Source of the DNA: Hemileia vastatrix
Taxonomy: Eukaryota > Basidiomycota > Pucciniomycetes > Pucciniales > Zaghouaniaceae
Direction: 5' to 3'
Assembly (NCBI GenBank): GCA_030280995.1
Contig: JASXTE010000001.1
Coordinates: forward strand, 5,357,501-5,421,500
DNA length: 64,000 bases
Under the pieces are notes generated by a model. It had not been told where the DNA came from, did no database searches, and saw nothing but the letters and a program-made list of their open reading frames with translations. Positions 43,757 through 54,339 of this stretch are shown here, piece after piece (position 1 is the first letter of the stretch; each line of letters begins with the position of its first letter). The position numbers and the translations under genes are program-made.

Positions 43757-45941
43757 TATTTTTGGTAGAAAAGGTTGTTGGTAAAGGTTTAAGTGATGAG
43801 TGGGAATTGGTAAGTTTCCACCAAATGAGCAGGTGGGTTGTGTAGATAGAGAAAAATTTTATGTTTGTCCCCCAAAAATTAAGTAGTATAGAGTGAAGAG
43901 ACACCTAAGGATAAGAGAACAAACTTTTGTGTTTTCCATCAAAATTAAGTAGCATAGAGTGGATAGAAACATAAGGATGACATACACAATTATATGTCAT
44001 GTGACCTGCTTACAAATCAATTATGGATGTGATGAGTTTGGGATCAGGAATTAGGAATGGAAATTAGGGTATAGAGGTGGGATAATGCATTATTGTGCAA
44101 TCCTAATCCACTAGCCCTGAGGTTGGTGGATAATAATCTTCTGAAATTAATAATGTCTGATACAGGAAAAAAAATTCTTTATCCCTAATTGTGGATCCCT
44201 GAATATTGATACCCCCTATTATATTACATTACATTATACTATATTTTATTTTACTGTATTATATTATATTGGTTTGGATCATGTGTTATTTTATTTTATT
44301 TCATCACACTTTATTTGATTCCTTTTTATAATTAATATAATATTTTGTTTTTTTATCTCATTCTATGCAATTTTTTTATTATTTTTTATTTTTAGCTATT
44401 ATACTGATTAATTCATTAATTTTTACTGAAACATTATAGTATATTAAGGGGTCTCAAACATTCTCAAGCACTTTGGGGTACAAATCTTGAAAAATCACAT
44501 GAAATATGTGTGGAAGCTCAGTACTCCTCTTAGACCAGGAGAGTGCAACAAAGGGATTACTATTGAGAGTGCTCATGAATAATGTAACAAAGGGATGCTA
44601 CTGAGAGCATAGCAAAGGAGACTCTCTGCTGTGGTAAACATCTTTCAGAATCACATGAAAGAAATTCATAGAAGCACAGAACTATTTTAAGCCTTGTGAT
44701 ACCCTGGAATGAGTAAAATAAGCAGATAAATTTTTATATACATATTCATTGGACATGTGGAGAGATTTCAAGTATACATAGGTAAAATTTGTTATATACT
44801 ACAGTATATGCAAAATAAATAGCTTTTATACATGCATATACCCACCTTTTAGAGGTATTTTGTACTTAATATTATAAAGAAATTTTGTAAAGTATATTTA
44901 ATCACATTGGTATTAAGCTTACATAATTAAGTGGTGCTAATGTTTCTTACTATTACATTGAACTAATGAATAAATGTGCTTTTAATTCCATAAATCTAGA
45001 TATATGTGCTATAAGTTTAAAATTTTAATATCTTTCTTAGACAGATCAATTGCCTTTATTTAGTTTAATTTATTTGATTACTTTTATAGTCTTAAAACAA
45101 GACTTTTTGAAAATTAATGCTTTTATGCCAAAATTGGCTTGTTTGTACTGGCCTTATGCTGCCTGCGTTTATCCCACATGTATATCTGCATTAATAGAAT
45201 TGTTAGTAATTACCTGCTTATTAATAACTAGATTATATGCAAATAATGTGTAATCAACCTAAAATAAGTGGTAAGTGCTTATTTTGTGTCATAATTGCAT
45301 AGCACATGCATTGACCTCATTATATGCACTAGTTAATGCATTACCCTCAAAAGCAACACCCAAATTTCAAAATCTTGCCTAAAATGTCTTGAATACACTG
45401 ATTTAGTCAAGAATTCACTCTTTGAAATGCTTGCTAAGAATATGCATACACCCACCCAAGAGTTCATGTATCATTTTGGTTTCTGGATTGGTTCAAAGGC
45501 TATAATTGGGTATTTTGGAGCAGGAATTTCAGTGTGAATTTATTAGGGGGTATCAATGTTCAGGGATCCACATATAGGGATCAGGAAATTTTTTTTCTGG
45601 GATCACACATAATTAATTGTGGAATATTCTTATACACTAGCCCCAGGGCTAGTAGATAAGGATTGCACAATAATGCATTATCCCACCTCTTACACCCCAA
45701 TTTCCATTTCCAATTCCTGATCACAAACTCATCACATCCATGATTGATTTGCAAGAAAGTCACATGACATATAATTGTGTATTCCATTGTTATGTTTCTC
45801 TTCACTCTATGCTACTTAATTTTGGTGGCAAACACATAACATTTTTCTCTATCTACACACCCCACCTGCTTTTTTGGTAGAAAATTCCCACTTCCCACTC
45901 TCACCTAAACCTTCTACTGAAAAACTTTTCTACCAGAAATA

Positions 45942-46080
45942 ATGAAGCACCTATTTACTAGTAAGAAACTTCACTCAGCTATGAATTTTATCACCTTAAC
46001 TTTAGGCGCTGATTCTGATTCTGAATTGGGTTAGTAAGACACTTTAGCTTACATGTCTTTTAAATGATCTTTATAAAAAA
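45942..46080 (+). pseudogene. Transposase N-terminus of Y
   Basis: MKHLFTSKKLHSAM and GADSDSELG align to X and to the H1-H3 transposase start, then stops. The following open frame at 46064-46300 is shared with X (43634-43398), but its peptide is not transposase-like. It is probably leader or intron. Confidence 0.6.
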
Positions 46081-46519
46081 AAGGGTCCCAGACCTGCACC
46101 AGCTCTCCCCTCCCTTTAATCACAAGACATTCTTTCTACAAGCATATGCTCTGTCATTATGCCAACCACTCTCCAACATCTTGAAATACAATCCTTTCAA
46201 AAAAAAATTATACTCTCAAAATGTTCAACTTTTGTTATTTGTTCACTTGGTAAGGTGTTTTTGTTTTTTGAATATTCATTTTATTATGAATTTATGGTGA
46301 ATGTCTTTTTTTTAGATGTCTCATTTTTTTCATTCACCAGCTCAACATAAAATTGCATATTTTCTGAAATCACATAATTTATCACTGTTTGTTTTTTCAT
46401 TCATCCCTCATATCCTTTTCCTCCTCTCCTCCAAAATCCCTCAAACAAGTTGTTTCATTATTTTCTCATCTCATCTCTCCAAGTCATTTTATTCATTTTT
46501 TTTAATTTTTTGATTCACC

Positions 46520-47207
46520 TCGCAATATGGGTGGCAGACTTGCTAGTGAGGCTGCAACCTTAAACCCGACTTTATATCTAAATGAGCACACATTGAGGCA
46601 GTGATGAAAAAATCATGAAGAAATAGTGAATTTACTTTGAAAACACCTTGAAACTGATTTGAACCTTCAGTGAACCACAGTTGATTAATGGTTCAAAAAA
46701 TATTTATACTTGAATTAGAGGATTTGTTGAAGGGACAAAAAAATAAATGAGCCCCACTATCAATCTAGCCTTGTGGCTCCATAAGATTTTGAAAAATTTT
46801 AATTTTTTTTCATTTTTTGAACATAATAAAACTTTCAGATACTTTGAATTATAAGAGATTTCACAAAAATTTATAGGGTATTCAACCTATGAATATATAG
46901 ATTAAAAATCCAATATTCTAAGAAATTATTCATTAAGAAATATTTATTGAATTTCTATAATTCATTAAATTTTTATCAGTAAAAAATTGAGAAATAAACA
47001 CCTTTTCTAATTATATCAATCAATATTATTATTTATTTATCCATTTTCAAAACATTTGTGGATATTAAAACACTCTTTAAAATAATTTAACATAAAATTT
47101 AGTCAATAGAACAATTTGTAAAATTGATTTACATTCCATATTCATATAAGTTAAAACAGGAAATGGGCCCTTTTATATTTAAAATATAACTTATAATGAT
47201 CTTCATT
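46520..47207. other. Left interior of Z, no gene
   Basis: AT-rich, no frame longer than about 60 codons and no internal repeat beyond the terminus. Confidence 0.5.
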
Positions 47208-47545
47208 AGGGGGTGTCAGTTCTGGAAAATACGCACTTAAAAATCAGCAATTAAATTTTACCAAATCTGCACTTATCTAAGTGCAGATTTATGAAACACA
47301 CTAGCCCCAACACTGGTGGATTTCAAAAGTTAAATAAGTCACTTATTTCACTCAAATCAGCACTTTCTCAACCAAAAGTGCTGGTTTCACCATTCCATAC
47401 ATTTCACTGATTTGTCAGCATCATCTAATTCATACGCAGCACTCCACAGCATAAAACTTCTAATTTACACACAGCACTCCACAGCATAACACTTCATATC
47501 TTTTAACCTGGTTCATAATCTTAGTTTTTCTACCATATAAGAGTC

Positions 47546-48805
47546 ATGCCTTCCTCACTCTCAAATGGTGATGAGCTACATCAAGCAATGACTGTTATAG
47601 CTCTTGAACTGCTCTTGGACTCTGATTGCAAATATGATTCTGACCTTGAAGAAGATTTTCTTTTTTTATCTAAAATGACCAAGAAATGCTACCTTCTTCC
47701 TAGAAAGCCTCAAGTACTTCATACCCCCAAGTACACTATCCAAACACTTCTACACCTATCCATACCAAGTTTTAGAAAGCTGCTCAGGACTTCTCAGGAA
47801 TGTTTCCTTAAATTGCTTCATCTTATTGAGGATCACCCCGTGTTTCACAATAAATCTCAAAAGCCACAATGTGGTCTTTCAATTTAATTGGCCATCACAC
47901 TATGTCTTTTGGGTTCCAATTTTGACAGAGCTGGATTGACATATTTGGAAAATTTCTTTGATTTAGGCTATCGCTCTGTTAGCACTTAAATAAAATGTTG
48001 CATCACTGCTATCAACTCATTGGAATATCAACTTCTCACCTGGCCATCAAAAGAAGAGTGACTTGAATCATCTCAGGTTATGCAATAAGAGGGCTTCCCA
48101 GGATGTATTGGTTTTGTTGATGGTACTACTATTCCTTTGAGTCAGAAACCCGCTCATGGTGGAAACAATTACTTTGACCGTAAAAAGAGGTAGCTTATTT
48201 TTAATTCTTTACATTCTTTTTCATACTGAAACAAGCAACTATATCTTGTCTATAGATATTCAATTTATGTCCAGCTTATTTGTGATGTCAAAAAAAAAAT
48301 TATATCTTTCTTTTCTGGCTATCCTGGATCTAGTCATGATTCCTTCTTCTTTCAAAGAATGAAAATCTCAAAAGAGCCTGAAAATTTATTTGATGAAAAT
48401 CAGTACCTTCTGGAAGATTCAGATTATGTGAATGGAAAATATGTACTATCTGAATTTTGTGGAGATGCTTCAGACAACAGTCAAAATGTCAAGTTCAAAA
48501 ATCATTTGGCAAAGTCAAGAGTCCATATTGAGCATTCTATTGGAATCTTGAAAGGTTGTTTTTAAAGTTTAAGAGAATTAAGAAGTACTCTTAGAAATAG
48601 TTCCAAAATGAAGGCTGTTATCAACTGGATTGTGTGTTGTGCCATACTTCATAACCTACTTTCTGACCTCAAAGATCAATGGTTAGATTTGTATGAAGAT
48701 TGAGAAGTTGAAACACCTCCAACTATATCCAACACTACAACTTCTCAATCCACTAGCATAAGGGCAAAAATTCTTCCTATCACTTTAGAATATTGGTACT
48801 CTTAG
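47546..48805 (+). pseudogene. PIF/Harbinger (DDE_Tnp_4) transposase, full-length but broken, H3
   Basis: The ATG at 47546 starts MPSSLSNGDELHQAM. The N-terminal helical region continues to a TAA at about 47884. The same frame then gives GFPGCIGFVDGTTIPLSQKP (first Asp), an intron 48190-48255 (66 bp, GT..AG), YSIYVQLICDVKKKIISFFS, GYPGSSHDSFFF (second Asp), and SRVHIEHSIGILKGCF (third acidic residue, Glu). The end is ILPITLEYWYS then TAG (48803-48805). At least five stops interrupt it. Length and motif spacing equal HARBI1-type transposases, which act in the nucleus with a Myb-like partner. Confidence 0.9.
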
Positions 48806-49029
48806 CTAGACTTTATTCTTAATTTATTGCAATTTTTTTTTATATCTACTATTACTACTTTCAAAAATATTACTTCCCACTATCATACGCTCTTGAATTT
48901 ATAAATTCAACCCTTTTAATTTTATTTAATACTCATTAAAAGATGTTTTTGCAATGTATTATTCTCCTGCTTTGTTAATTTATTTTTGCATATTGACTTT
49001 TAATTTGAATTTTCAGTAAATGGTTCTTT

Positions 49030-49480
49030 CCCCTGCTTAATTTGTTTATGTTCACCAGATCAACACAAATTTGCATATTTCTGCAATCAAATAATTTTTT
49101 TCACTCAATTTTTTTCCCTTTGGTGCCTCATATCCATTTCCTCCTCTCCTCAAACATCCCTCAAATAAATTTTTTATCAATTTTTTTTTCTCAACTCATC
49201 TCTCCGGGTATGTCATTTTATTGTCAATTTTGTTTTCTTACTAATATTTTTTTTGTCTTTTTTTTTTGGTGGTTTTTATTGTTGCTAATTATTATTTTAT
49301 TTTTATTATTTTTATTATTTTTTTTGTGGTTTTTATTGTTGCTAATTATTATTTAATTTTTATTCATTTTTTTTTTTGGCATCTGTAAGTCCTTTTTTTT
49401 GGTTTTCAAGATTAGACTAATTTTTTTTTGTTTTTATATTTTTTTATCTTTTTTTTTCTCTCCATCTCCTCCCTTTCCCC
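49030..49480 (+). other. Leader block of the H3 oxygenase gene and duplicated T-rich stretch
   Basis: The block 49050-49215 matches H1 3130-3265, including the splice-donor border (CTCCGGGTATGTC). Behind it a 55-bp T/A-rich unit with GTGGTTTTTATTGTTGC is repeated twice (about 49270 and 49327). Probably intron. Confidence 0.45.
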
Positions 49481-49484
49481 CACT

Positions 49485-49985
49485 CACTTAGTGAGTGACC
49501 ATTCAGATTTGCTGGCTGGTTGTTTGTGGGCCTAGGCCCCCCCTACCTCCCCCAACCTCCCCCCACCTCGTCAGGCCCTAGCCCCCCCTTTCCCCCCCTC
49601 ACTTAGCAAGCAACCAGCCAGCAAAGCTGGTTGGTCATTTGCAGATCTAGGCACCCCTACCTCCCCCCACCTCACCCCACCTCCTTAGGCCCTAGGCCCC
49701 CCCCTCACCCCAACTCACTTAGCAAGAAACCAGCCAGCTTTTCTGGCTGGTCTTTTGCAGACCTAGGCCCCTCCTACCTCCCACCACCTCACTCCACCTT
49801 TCCCCACTTCCCCAGGCCCTAGGCCCCCCCTACCTCCCACTACCTTACCCCACCTCCCCAGGCCCTAGGCCCCCCTTTCCCCCACTCACTTAGCGAGTGA
49901 CCAGCCAGAAAAGCTGGCTGGTTGTTTGTAGACCTAGGCCCCTGCTATCACCCCCCACCTCTCCAGGCCCCCCCTCATTCATATC
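49485..49985. repeat. GC-rich minisatellite, four units of about 100-175 bp
   Basis: Units begin near 49487, 49597, 49706 and 49883 with CTCACTTAGYRAGYRACC. Each contains a hairpin (CCAGCCAG, a short loop, CTGGCTGG) followed by C-rich text with GGCCCTAGGCCCCCC and TACCTCCC. The third unit has an internal duplication. Composition is strikingly C-rich against an AT-rich element, yet it has almost no CG. It lies immediately upstream of the captured ERO1 fragment. Confidence 0.85.
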
Positions 49986-50002
49986 ATCCCTTTTCAGTCT
50001 AG

Positions 50003-51011
50003 TTTCCCAGAATATTGGCGCTCCAAGTTGTTGAGCAAAGTAAAAACTACAAGTGATGAGAAAGTAACTATGGATCTATGTGATAAATGTGTTGTTAGAG
50101 AGCAAGATTCTTGGGTCTTGGATGATCCCACTCAATCAAACAGTACATCTTTTATTTTTGAAATACTATGCTACCTCACAATCACTAATGTTATAATTCT
50201 TTCAATAATCATTTTCACTTCTCCAGATGATTTTTACATTGATCTACTAATTAATCCAGAAAGATTTACATTTTATTCTGGAAAAACAGCTGAGAGGGTG
50301 TGGAAATCTATCTATGAAAAAAATTGTTTTGATTTTGTGCCTACTCCATTTACCTCCTATACTTCAGATAAATCATCAGATCAGTAATAAAATGTGATTC
50401 ACATGTTACAGTCTAGTTCCTGATTGCGGCAAGTGATGATTGAGTCTCACAGTTGGACCAATAAATTAAGTGAGACCTGTTTAGAAAAGCAAATTTAATA
50501 TAAAGTTATTTCAGGTCTGTTTACTTTTTTTTTGCCTCATTGTTTTGCTAATATTTCAACTTTACTTCATTATTTAGGTCTTCATGCCTCCATATCTATT
50601 CATATCTGTGACAAATATTTGAACAAAATCACTGGCAAATGGGTACCAAACTTGCAATGTTTTATCAATTGTATTTCCAAGCACCCAGATTGTCTCAAAA
50701 ATCTTTATTTTGATTATGTATTGATGCTCAGAGCTCTCCCAAAAGCTTCAGCTTATCTGTTATCTCCCAACATGGAGCTTTGCACTCAAGTACCTGAGCA
50801 AGAAGGCATAACTAAGGAACAACTTGCACAATTAGCGGCTACAGCCAAACAGTTTCCAGATACCTTTGATGAGAATACTATATTTACTGGACCTGAAGCT
50901 ATACTTTTAAAGGAACAATTTAAGATCCACTTCAGGAACGTGAGCCGCATCATGGATTGTGTAGGATGTGATAAGTGTTGTCTGTGGGGTAAATTACAAT
51001 TTACTGGATTG
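50003..51011 (+). pseudogene. ERO1: Captured fragment of host ERO1 (ER thiol oxidase) gene inside H3
   Basis: The frame opens with [11 protein letters not shown], then [19 protein letters not shown]. An intron (50143-50226) precedes [14 protein letters not shown], then [19 protein letters not shown]. After stops and a shift come LVPDCG and ESHSWTNKLSETCLEK. A second intron (50515-50577) precedes LHASISIHICD, NLQCFINCISKHPD, LKNLYFDYVLMLRALPKA and finally HFRNVSRIMDCVGCDKC, the CxxCxxC active-site core of Ero1. The normal protein reoxidises PDI in the ER. The N-terminal third and the C-terminal end are absent. Retained introns mean capture from genomic DNA. It runs into the oxygenase exon on the same strand in another frame. 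Confidence 0.9.
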
Positions 51012-51018
51012 GCACTGC

Positions 51019-51977
51019 ATGATTGGATTTGGTTGGCGACCAGGAATTGTTAAAGGCTACTCTCTTGGTATTTCTAATAATATATTTTCATTCTTAAAAC
51101 TATGTCACTCATTTTATTTCCATAGGCATCTATTATTTACTTAAAAATTTATCTAAAGCCAAAAAAGAGGAAGATTTTTGCTTATGGGACACCTTACCAT
51201 CTTTTAATACTTTTCTTGCTCCTTGTATTAAAAGAATCTGAAATAAAGCATTTGAAAATAATCATTAAGTTGCTACAAAATTTGGAATACCAAACTGGTG
51301 TGATTCTGAATGGGAAGAGATTAGCAACAAATATCTTTTATTTTAAAATGTTATTATCACTCATTCAGGATTTTACAAAAAAATTCACACCAATACCAAT
51401 GATGCCAATTTTCTTACCTTGGGAATATTTTCATATATTAATCCCCTTACTGGACAACTAATCCCTTCACCTTCTAAAATCAAAGGACTTGGATGATATT
51501 TTCCTGATCATAAGTGCATCATTGATTTTGGTTTGGGAAATGGTATCATCAAATCTATTTTCAATTATTCTCAGGATAATCATCAAACAACCAAAGTTCC
51601 TCCTGATTTGGAATCCTGTCAAAATTTCACTCATTTTGGTTGTTCATTCCAAATTAGTCAAAAGTTGTTTCAAAGAATCAGCAAGTTTAAAAAAGAAGGT
51701 AAAGTTAAAAGATTTAAAAAAACTTTATCTAGATCCCAAAAGTATGGGTATTAGTGGTCTCATCAAATTTTTATTATTTTTTCATAAACTTTTAATAAAT
51801 ATCTCTTATATTTCAATTTCCTCAACTAAAGTAGTGGGCCAAAAACCTTGTGTTGTATTAATGGTAATCATGAAAACATTTATTTGTTTCATGGGGGTCC
51901 TCAAGCCTATACCTGTGGAAAGTCACAAACTTTTGTTTCTAGATTTGATCTGCATTTCGGCTTGAGGAATTGTTATT
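51019..51977 (+). pseudogene. TET/JBP-like dioxygenase pseudogene of H3
   Basis: An exon with MIGFGWRPGIVKGYSLG is followed by an intron (51068-51125), then GIYYLLKNLSKAKKEEDF, CLWDTLPSFNTFLAP, SEWEEISNKYLLF, a damaged iron motif IHTNTND (Asn for Asp), YINPLTGQLIPSPSKIKG, DFGLGNGIIKSIF, NHQTTKVPP and THFGCSFQIS, ending near 51753. The C-terminal exon (51835-51977) has INGNHENIYLFHGG. Four or more stops occur. The upstream GFGWRPG block, lost in H1 and H2, is typical of the N-terminal part of fungal TET/JBP-like proteins. The transposase lies upstream on the same strand, the SANT gene convergent downstream. Confidence 0.75.
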
Positions 51978-52039
51978 AATTTAAAACAAGGGAAATTGAT
52001 ATATATTAGTTGTTTATATATTAATTTATGTAATTAAAT

Positions 52040-52826
52040 TAAAATTGGGTGATACCCACCCCTTACTTCAATAAAATGCAAGGGGGTATCGCCAAAATTT
52101 CAGATCTGACATTTAAAATTGATGACTTGTAAAAATTTTGGTGATACCCACCCCTTACATCAATAAAATTAAGGGGGGGTATTTCTAAATTTACAAAAAG
52201 AGATATAGAGATTTGTTGATTTAGCTGTATTTAGAAAAGAAAATTTGTGGTTTGAAAATAAAATTATTTTGTTGATGATGATGGTGAAGGGATTTAAATT
52301 AACATGGTGGCTATTGTAGAGCCCAGTAAGGACTAATGGTGTTAACAGATTCAGATGATATAACAAATATTGATAAGATCAAAAGTAACTACTAATGTCC
52401 TTCCCCAACCAAACCCAAAAAAATAATTAATTAATTAAAAAAGTCAAGTAATTTTTTAATGTCCTCATAAGTTTGCCATTTTTTATACATTCCATAATAA
52501 ATTATTTTTTTAATTTTCTTGCTTTTCCAATTCACGACTTTCCATTTCTCTTTAAAATTCATGGTCTTTTGATTTCTCTGAGAAAAGATGAACTCTTTAC
52601 ATTTCTTCTGCATCAAATATGGCCTTTTCAAAACTAGATTGAAGCAAAAAAAATTTCCTCCAAATCTAAGGCCCATTGATCTTTCATTAGTATATGATCA
52701 AACTTCATCTTCTAAAAGTCAAGGGCATTTTCAGAAATACTGGATCTTTCTATGAATAGTGGGTTGAAAGAAAACAATAAATAAGTTATTTAATAAGATA
52801 TATAGTGAATGATTCTTACTTATATC
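52040..52826. other. Convergent 3' ends in H3, no further gene
   Basis: Two blocks with TTCAATAAAAT or TCAATAAAATT followed by a G run (52065-52090, 52155-52180) end the oxygenase side. The rest is AT-rich and leads to the SANT gene stop at 52827. A minus-strand frame at 52676-52431 is rich in Lys/Phe and unconserved, so it is not called. Confidence 0.5.
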
Positions 52827-53821
52827 TTATTTCTCAAAATAATCATCAAGGGAAGCCAAAGAGCTGGATGAAGTATTACCACATTTTAAAAGATGGTTCA
52901 AGATCATTGATGTTGAAGCCCGACACTTTAGTTTGGAATTTGAGCTAGAGGGTTCCGGAAGCTCATCTAAAGCAGCTTCCAAAGTGGGATTCTCATTTAT
53001 GGGATTGATAATTTTTTGTGGAATTTGAGTTTGGGTAGGAGTAGGAGGAGACTAGAAAAGAAACAAAGAAAGAGAAATTTGAGAAGAATTTAAGAAAAAA
53101 GAAAAAGTAAACATACATCAAATAATTGGGGCTCAGACAACTCAGATCTGCTCCGAACTAATTTTTCTGCTTGATAGTCAGGATCATCTTTGGCTGAACT
53201 ATGGTGAGAGGCTTCAGTGGATTTATATCCTTCAAGTAAAAGTGTGTTGGGAGAATTATAAGAAGTTCTGAATCCAGAGGGTACATACTTGGTAGTATCA
53301 TGTAGAAACAAAGGATTGACATCAACTCAGGAACCAAAAATAGTATTCATTTCCTCATAGTAGGGACATATGACATTGAGCTTTTTGGAAACAGTAGTAA
53401 TTCCAATATCTAAATCCTCATCATTGACACCAAAACAAGTGGAAGTGGAAGCAAAATGAGCCTTTTTATATTTTGATTGTTAACTTTTGAACCTCTCCTT
53501 CATTTGCTTAGGAGTGATGTCAATTCTCCCATTCTTTTTTTTCTTTACTTCATTTGTCATCAACAAGAAGCCATTGACCTTTGATGAAGGTGGACGTCCA
53601 ATGAGGGTGGCCTTCTCACATACAAAACATGCATCATAATTTGATTTAATTTTGAGAAAGTTGATGATGATGAGATAATCATCCTTTTTTAGCTGTCTAT
53701 ACTTTGGTTTATCAGGTGAGGGGCTTGCATTTTGAGGAGACTTTTGTGATGAAAAATGTTTTTGAGATACCTTTTGAGTTTTGTATTTTCTGGGAGGCAT
53801 TAAAAAACTGGTATTTTGCAA
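52827..53821 (-). pseudogene. Myb/SANT-like DNA-binding protein of H3
   Basis: From MPPRKYKTQKVSQKHF (ATG at 53800) a Ser/Lys/Pro leader precedes the domain QLKKDDYLIIINFLKIKSN, ATLIGRPPSSKVNGFLLM, GRIDITPKQMKERFKS. A TAA follows where X has Tyr, then SKYKKAHF. The frame continues, with one TGA, through SGFRTSYNSPNTLLLEGYKS to an intron (53116-53052) and SPPTPTQTQIPQKI, ending in SSSSLASLDDYFEK and TAA. Only two stops interrupt about 320 residues. The domain matches X and Y. Harbinger elements usually encode such a Myb-like protein beside the transposase. Zinc or catalytic motifs are absent. Confidence 0.7.
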
Positions 53822-54339
53822 GAAAAAAAATTAAGAGGTTGAAATAAAAAAAACAAGGGAAAAAACATGCCTAGTTAAAATTTCGCAATAAAAGGTTTCA
53901 AATCTCAGTGAGTGGTACGTGCCGAGGATGGATGAGGGGATGGAGATCAGTGTGTCACATGTGACAGGGATGGAATAAGCAAGGAAGGGACCTTGTGGCC
54001 AAAATGTGGTTGTGAAAAAAAAATAATGAAGAAAGTGCTGATTTGAGGTCAGAACTGACACCCATTTGTGAAATAAGTGACTTTTTTGTAAAATTTAAGT
54101 GCTGATTTGGGTTGAATTCCGCACTTAAGTTAAGTTCGGATTTGCCAGAACTGACACCCCCTATTATATCAAAAGAATGAAAATCCAATTTTTATGAGAA
54201 TATCATCTATGGTTAATAAATATTGAAAAATATTTTTGATTTTTTTTTGGGATGTTTCATGCTTTTATGATTTCAAAGTCTCAAAATATATTATATAATT
54301 TTTGTGCTTACATTTTTTCAAAATTTTCCTTGCAAGTAC

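Larger units (their letters stand above)
40467..44217. mobile_element. Harbinger-like TET-carrying transposon, copy X (3.75 kb)
   Basis: Ends AGGGGGTATCAATTTTG (left) and the inverse of AGGGGGTATCAATATTC (right), flanked by ATT (40464-40466, 44218-44220). It is a copy of Y in opposite orientation and a diverged relative of the H copies. From right to left it carries the transposase N-terminus, the oxygenase and, convergently, the SANT gene. Most of the transposase is deleted. Its length matches Y without its insertion (3.68 kb). Confidence 0.9.
47208..54162. mobile_element. Harbinger-like TET-carrying transposon, copy H3 (6.96 kb, fullest copy)
   Basis: Ends AGGGGGTGTCAGTTCTGG and the inverse of AGGGGGTGTCAGTTCTGG, flanked by ATT (47205-47207, 54163-54165). 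It carries all three genes: transposase (plus), oxygenase (plus) and SANT protein (minus). It also has a GC-rich minisatellite and an ERO1 gene fragment between transposase and oxygenase. All genes contain stops, so it is no longer autonomous, but it shows the ancestral layout. Confidence 0.93.

Noticed and set aside
28028..44690. B and C as the two LTRs of one element around Gypsy-2
   Set aside because: The TATA box direction is plus while the enclosed pol is on the minus strand, and Gypsy-2 has its own LTR type at 62745.
46064..46300. The 78-codon frame shared by X and Y as a gene
   Set aside because: The frame is conserved only because X and Y are copies; stops lie on both sides and the peptide is unlike any protein, being placed between the transposase remnant and the oxygenase leader.
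49631..49822. Pro-rich open frame within the minisatellite
   Set aside because: It is a by-product of C-rich repeat units with lengths that do not keep frame.
50003..51011. An intact host ERO1 gene
   Set aside because: It lacks the N-terminal third and C-terminal end, has stops and frame shifts, and lies inside the termini of H3, so it is a captured fragment.
52431..52676. An 81-codon minus-strand frame in H3 as a fourth gene
   Set aside because: Not present in X or Y, composition is Lys/Phe-rich AT noise, and it lies in the convergent 3' region.
47208..54162. RIP-type mutation as the cause of the stops
   Set aside because: Many stops compare as changes other than C to T (for example a Gly codon to TGA, a Tyr codon to TAA), and no consistent CpA or TpA bias could be judged by eye.
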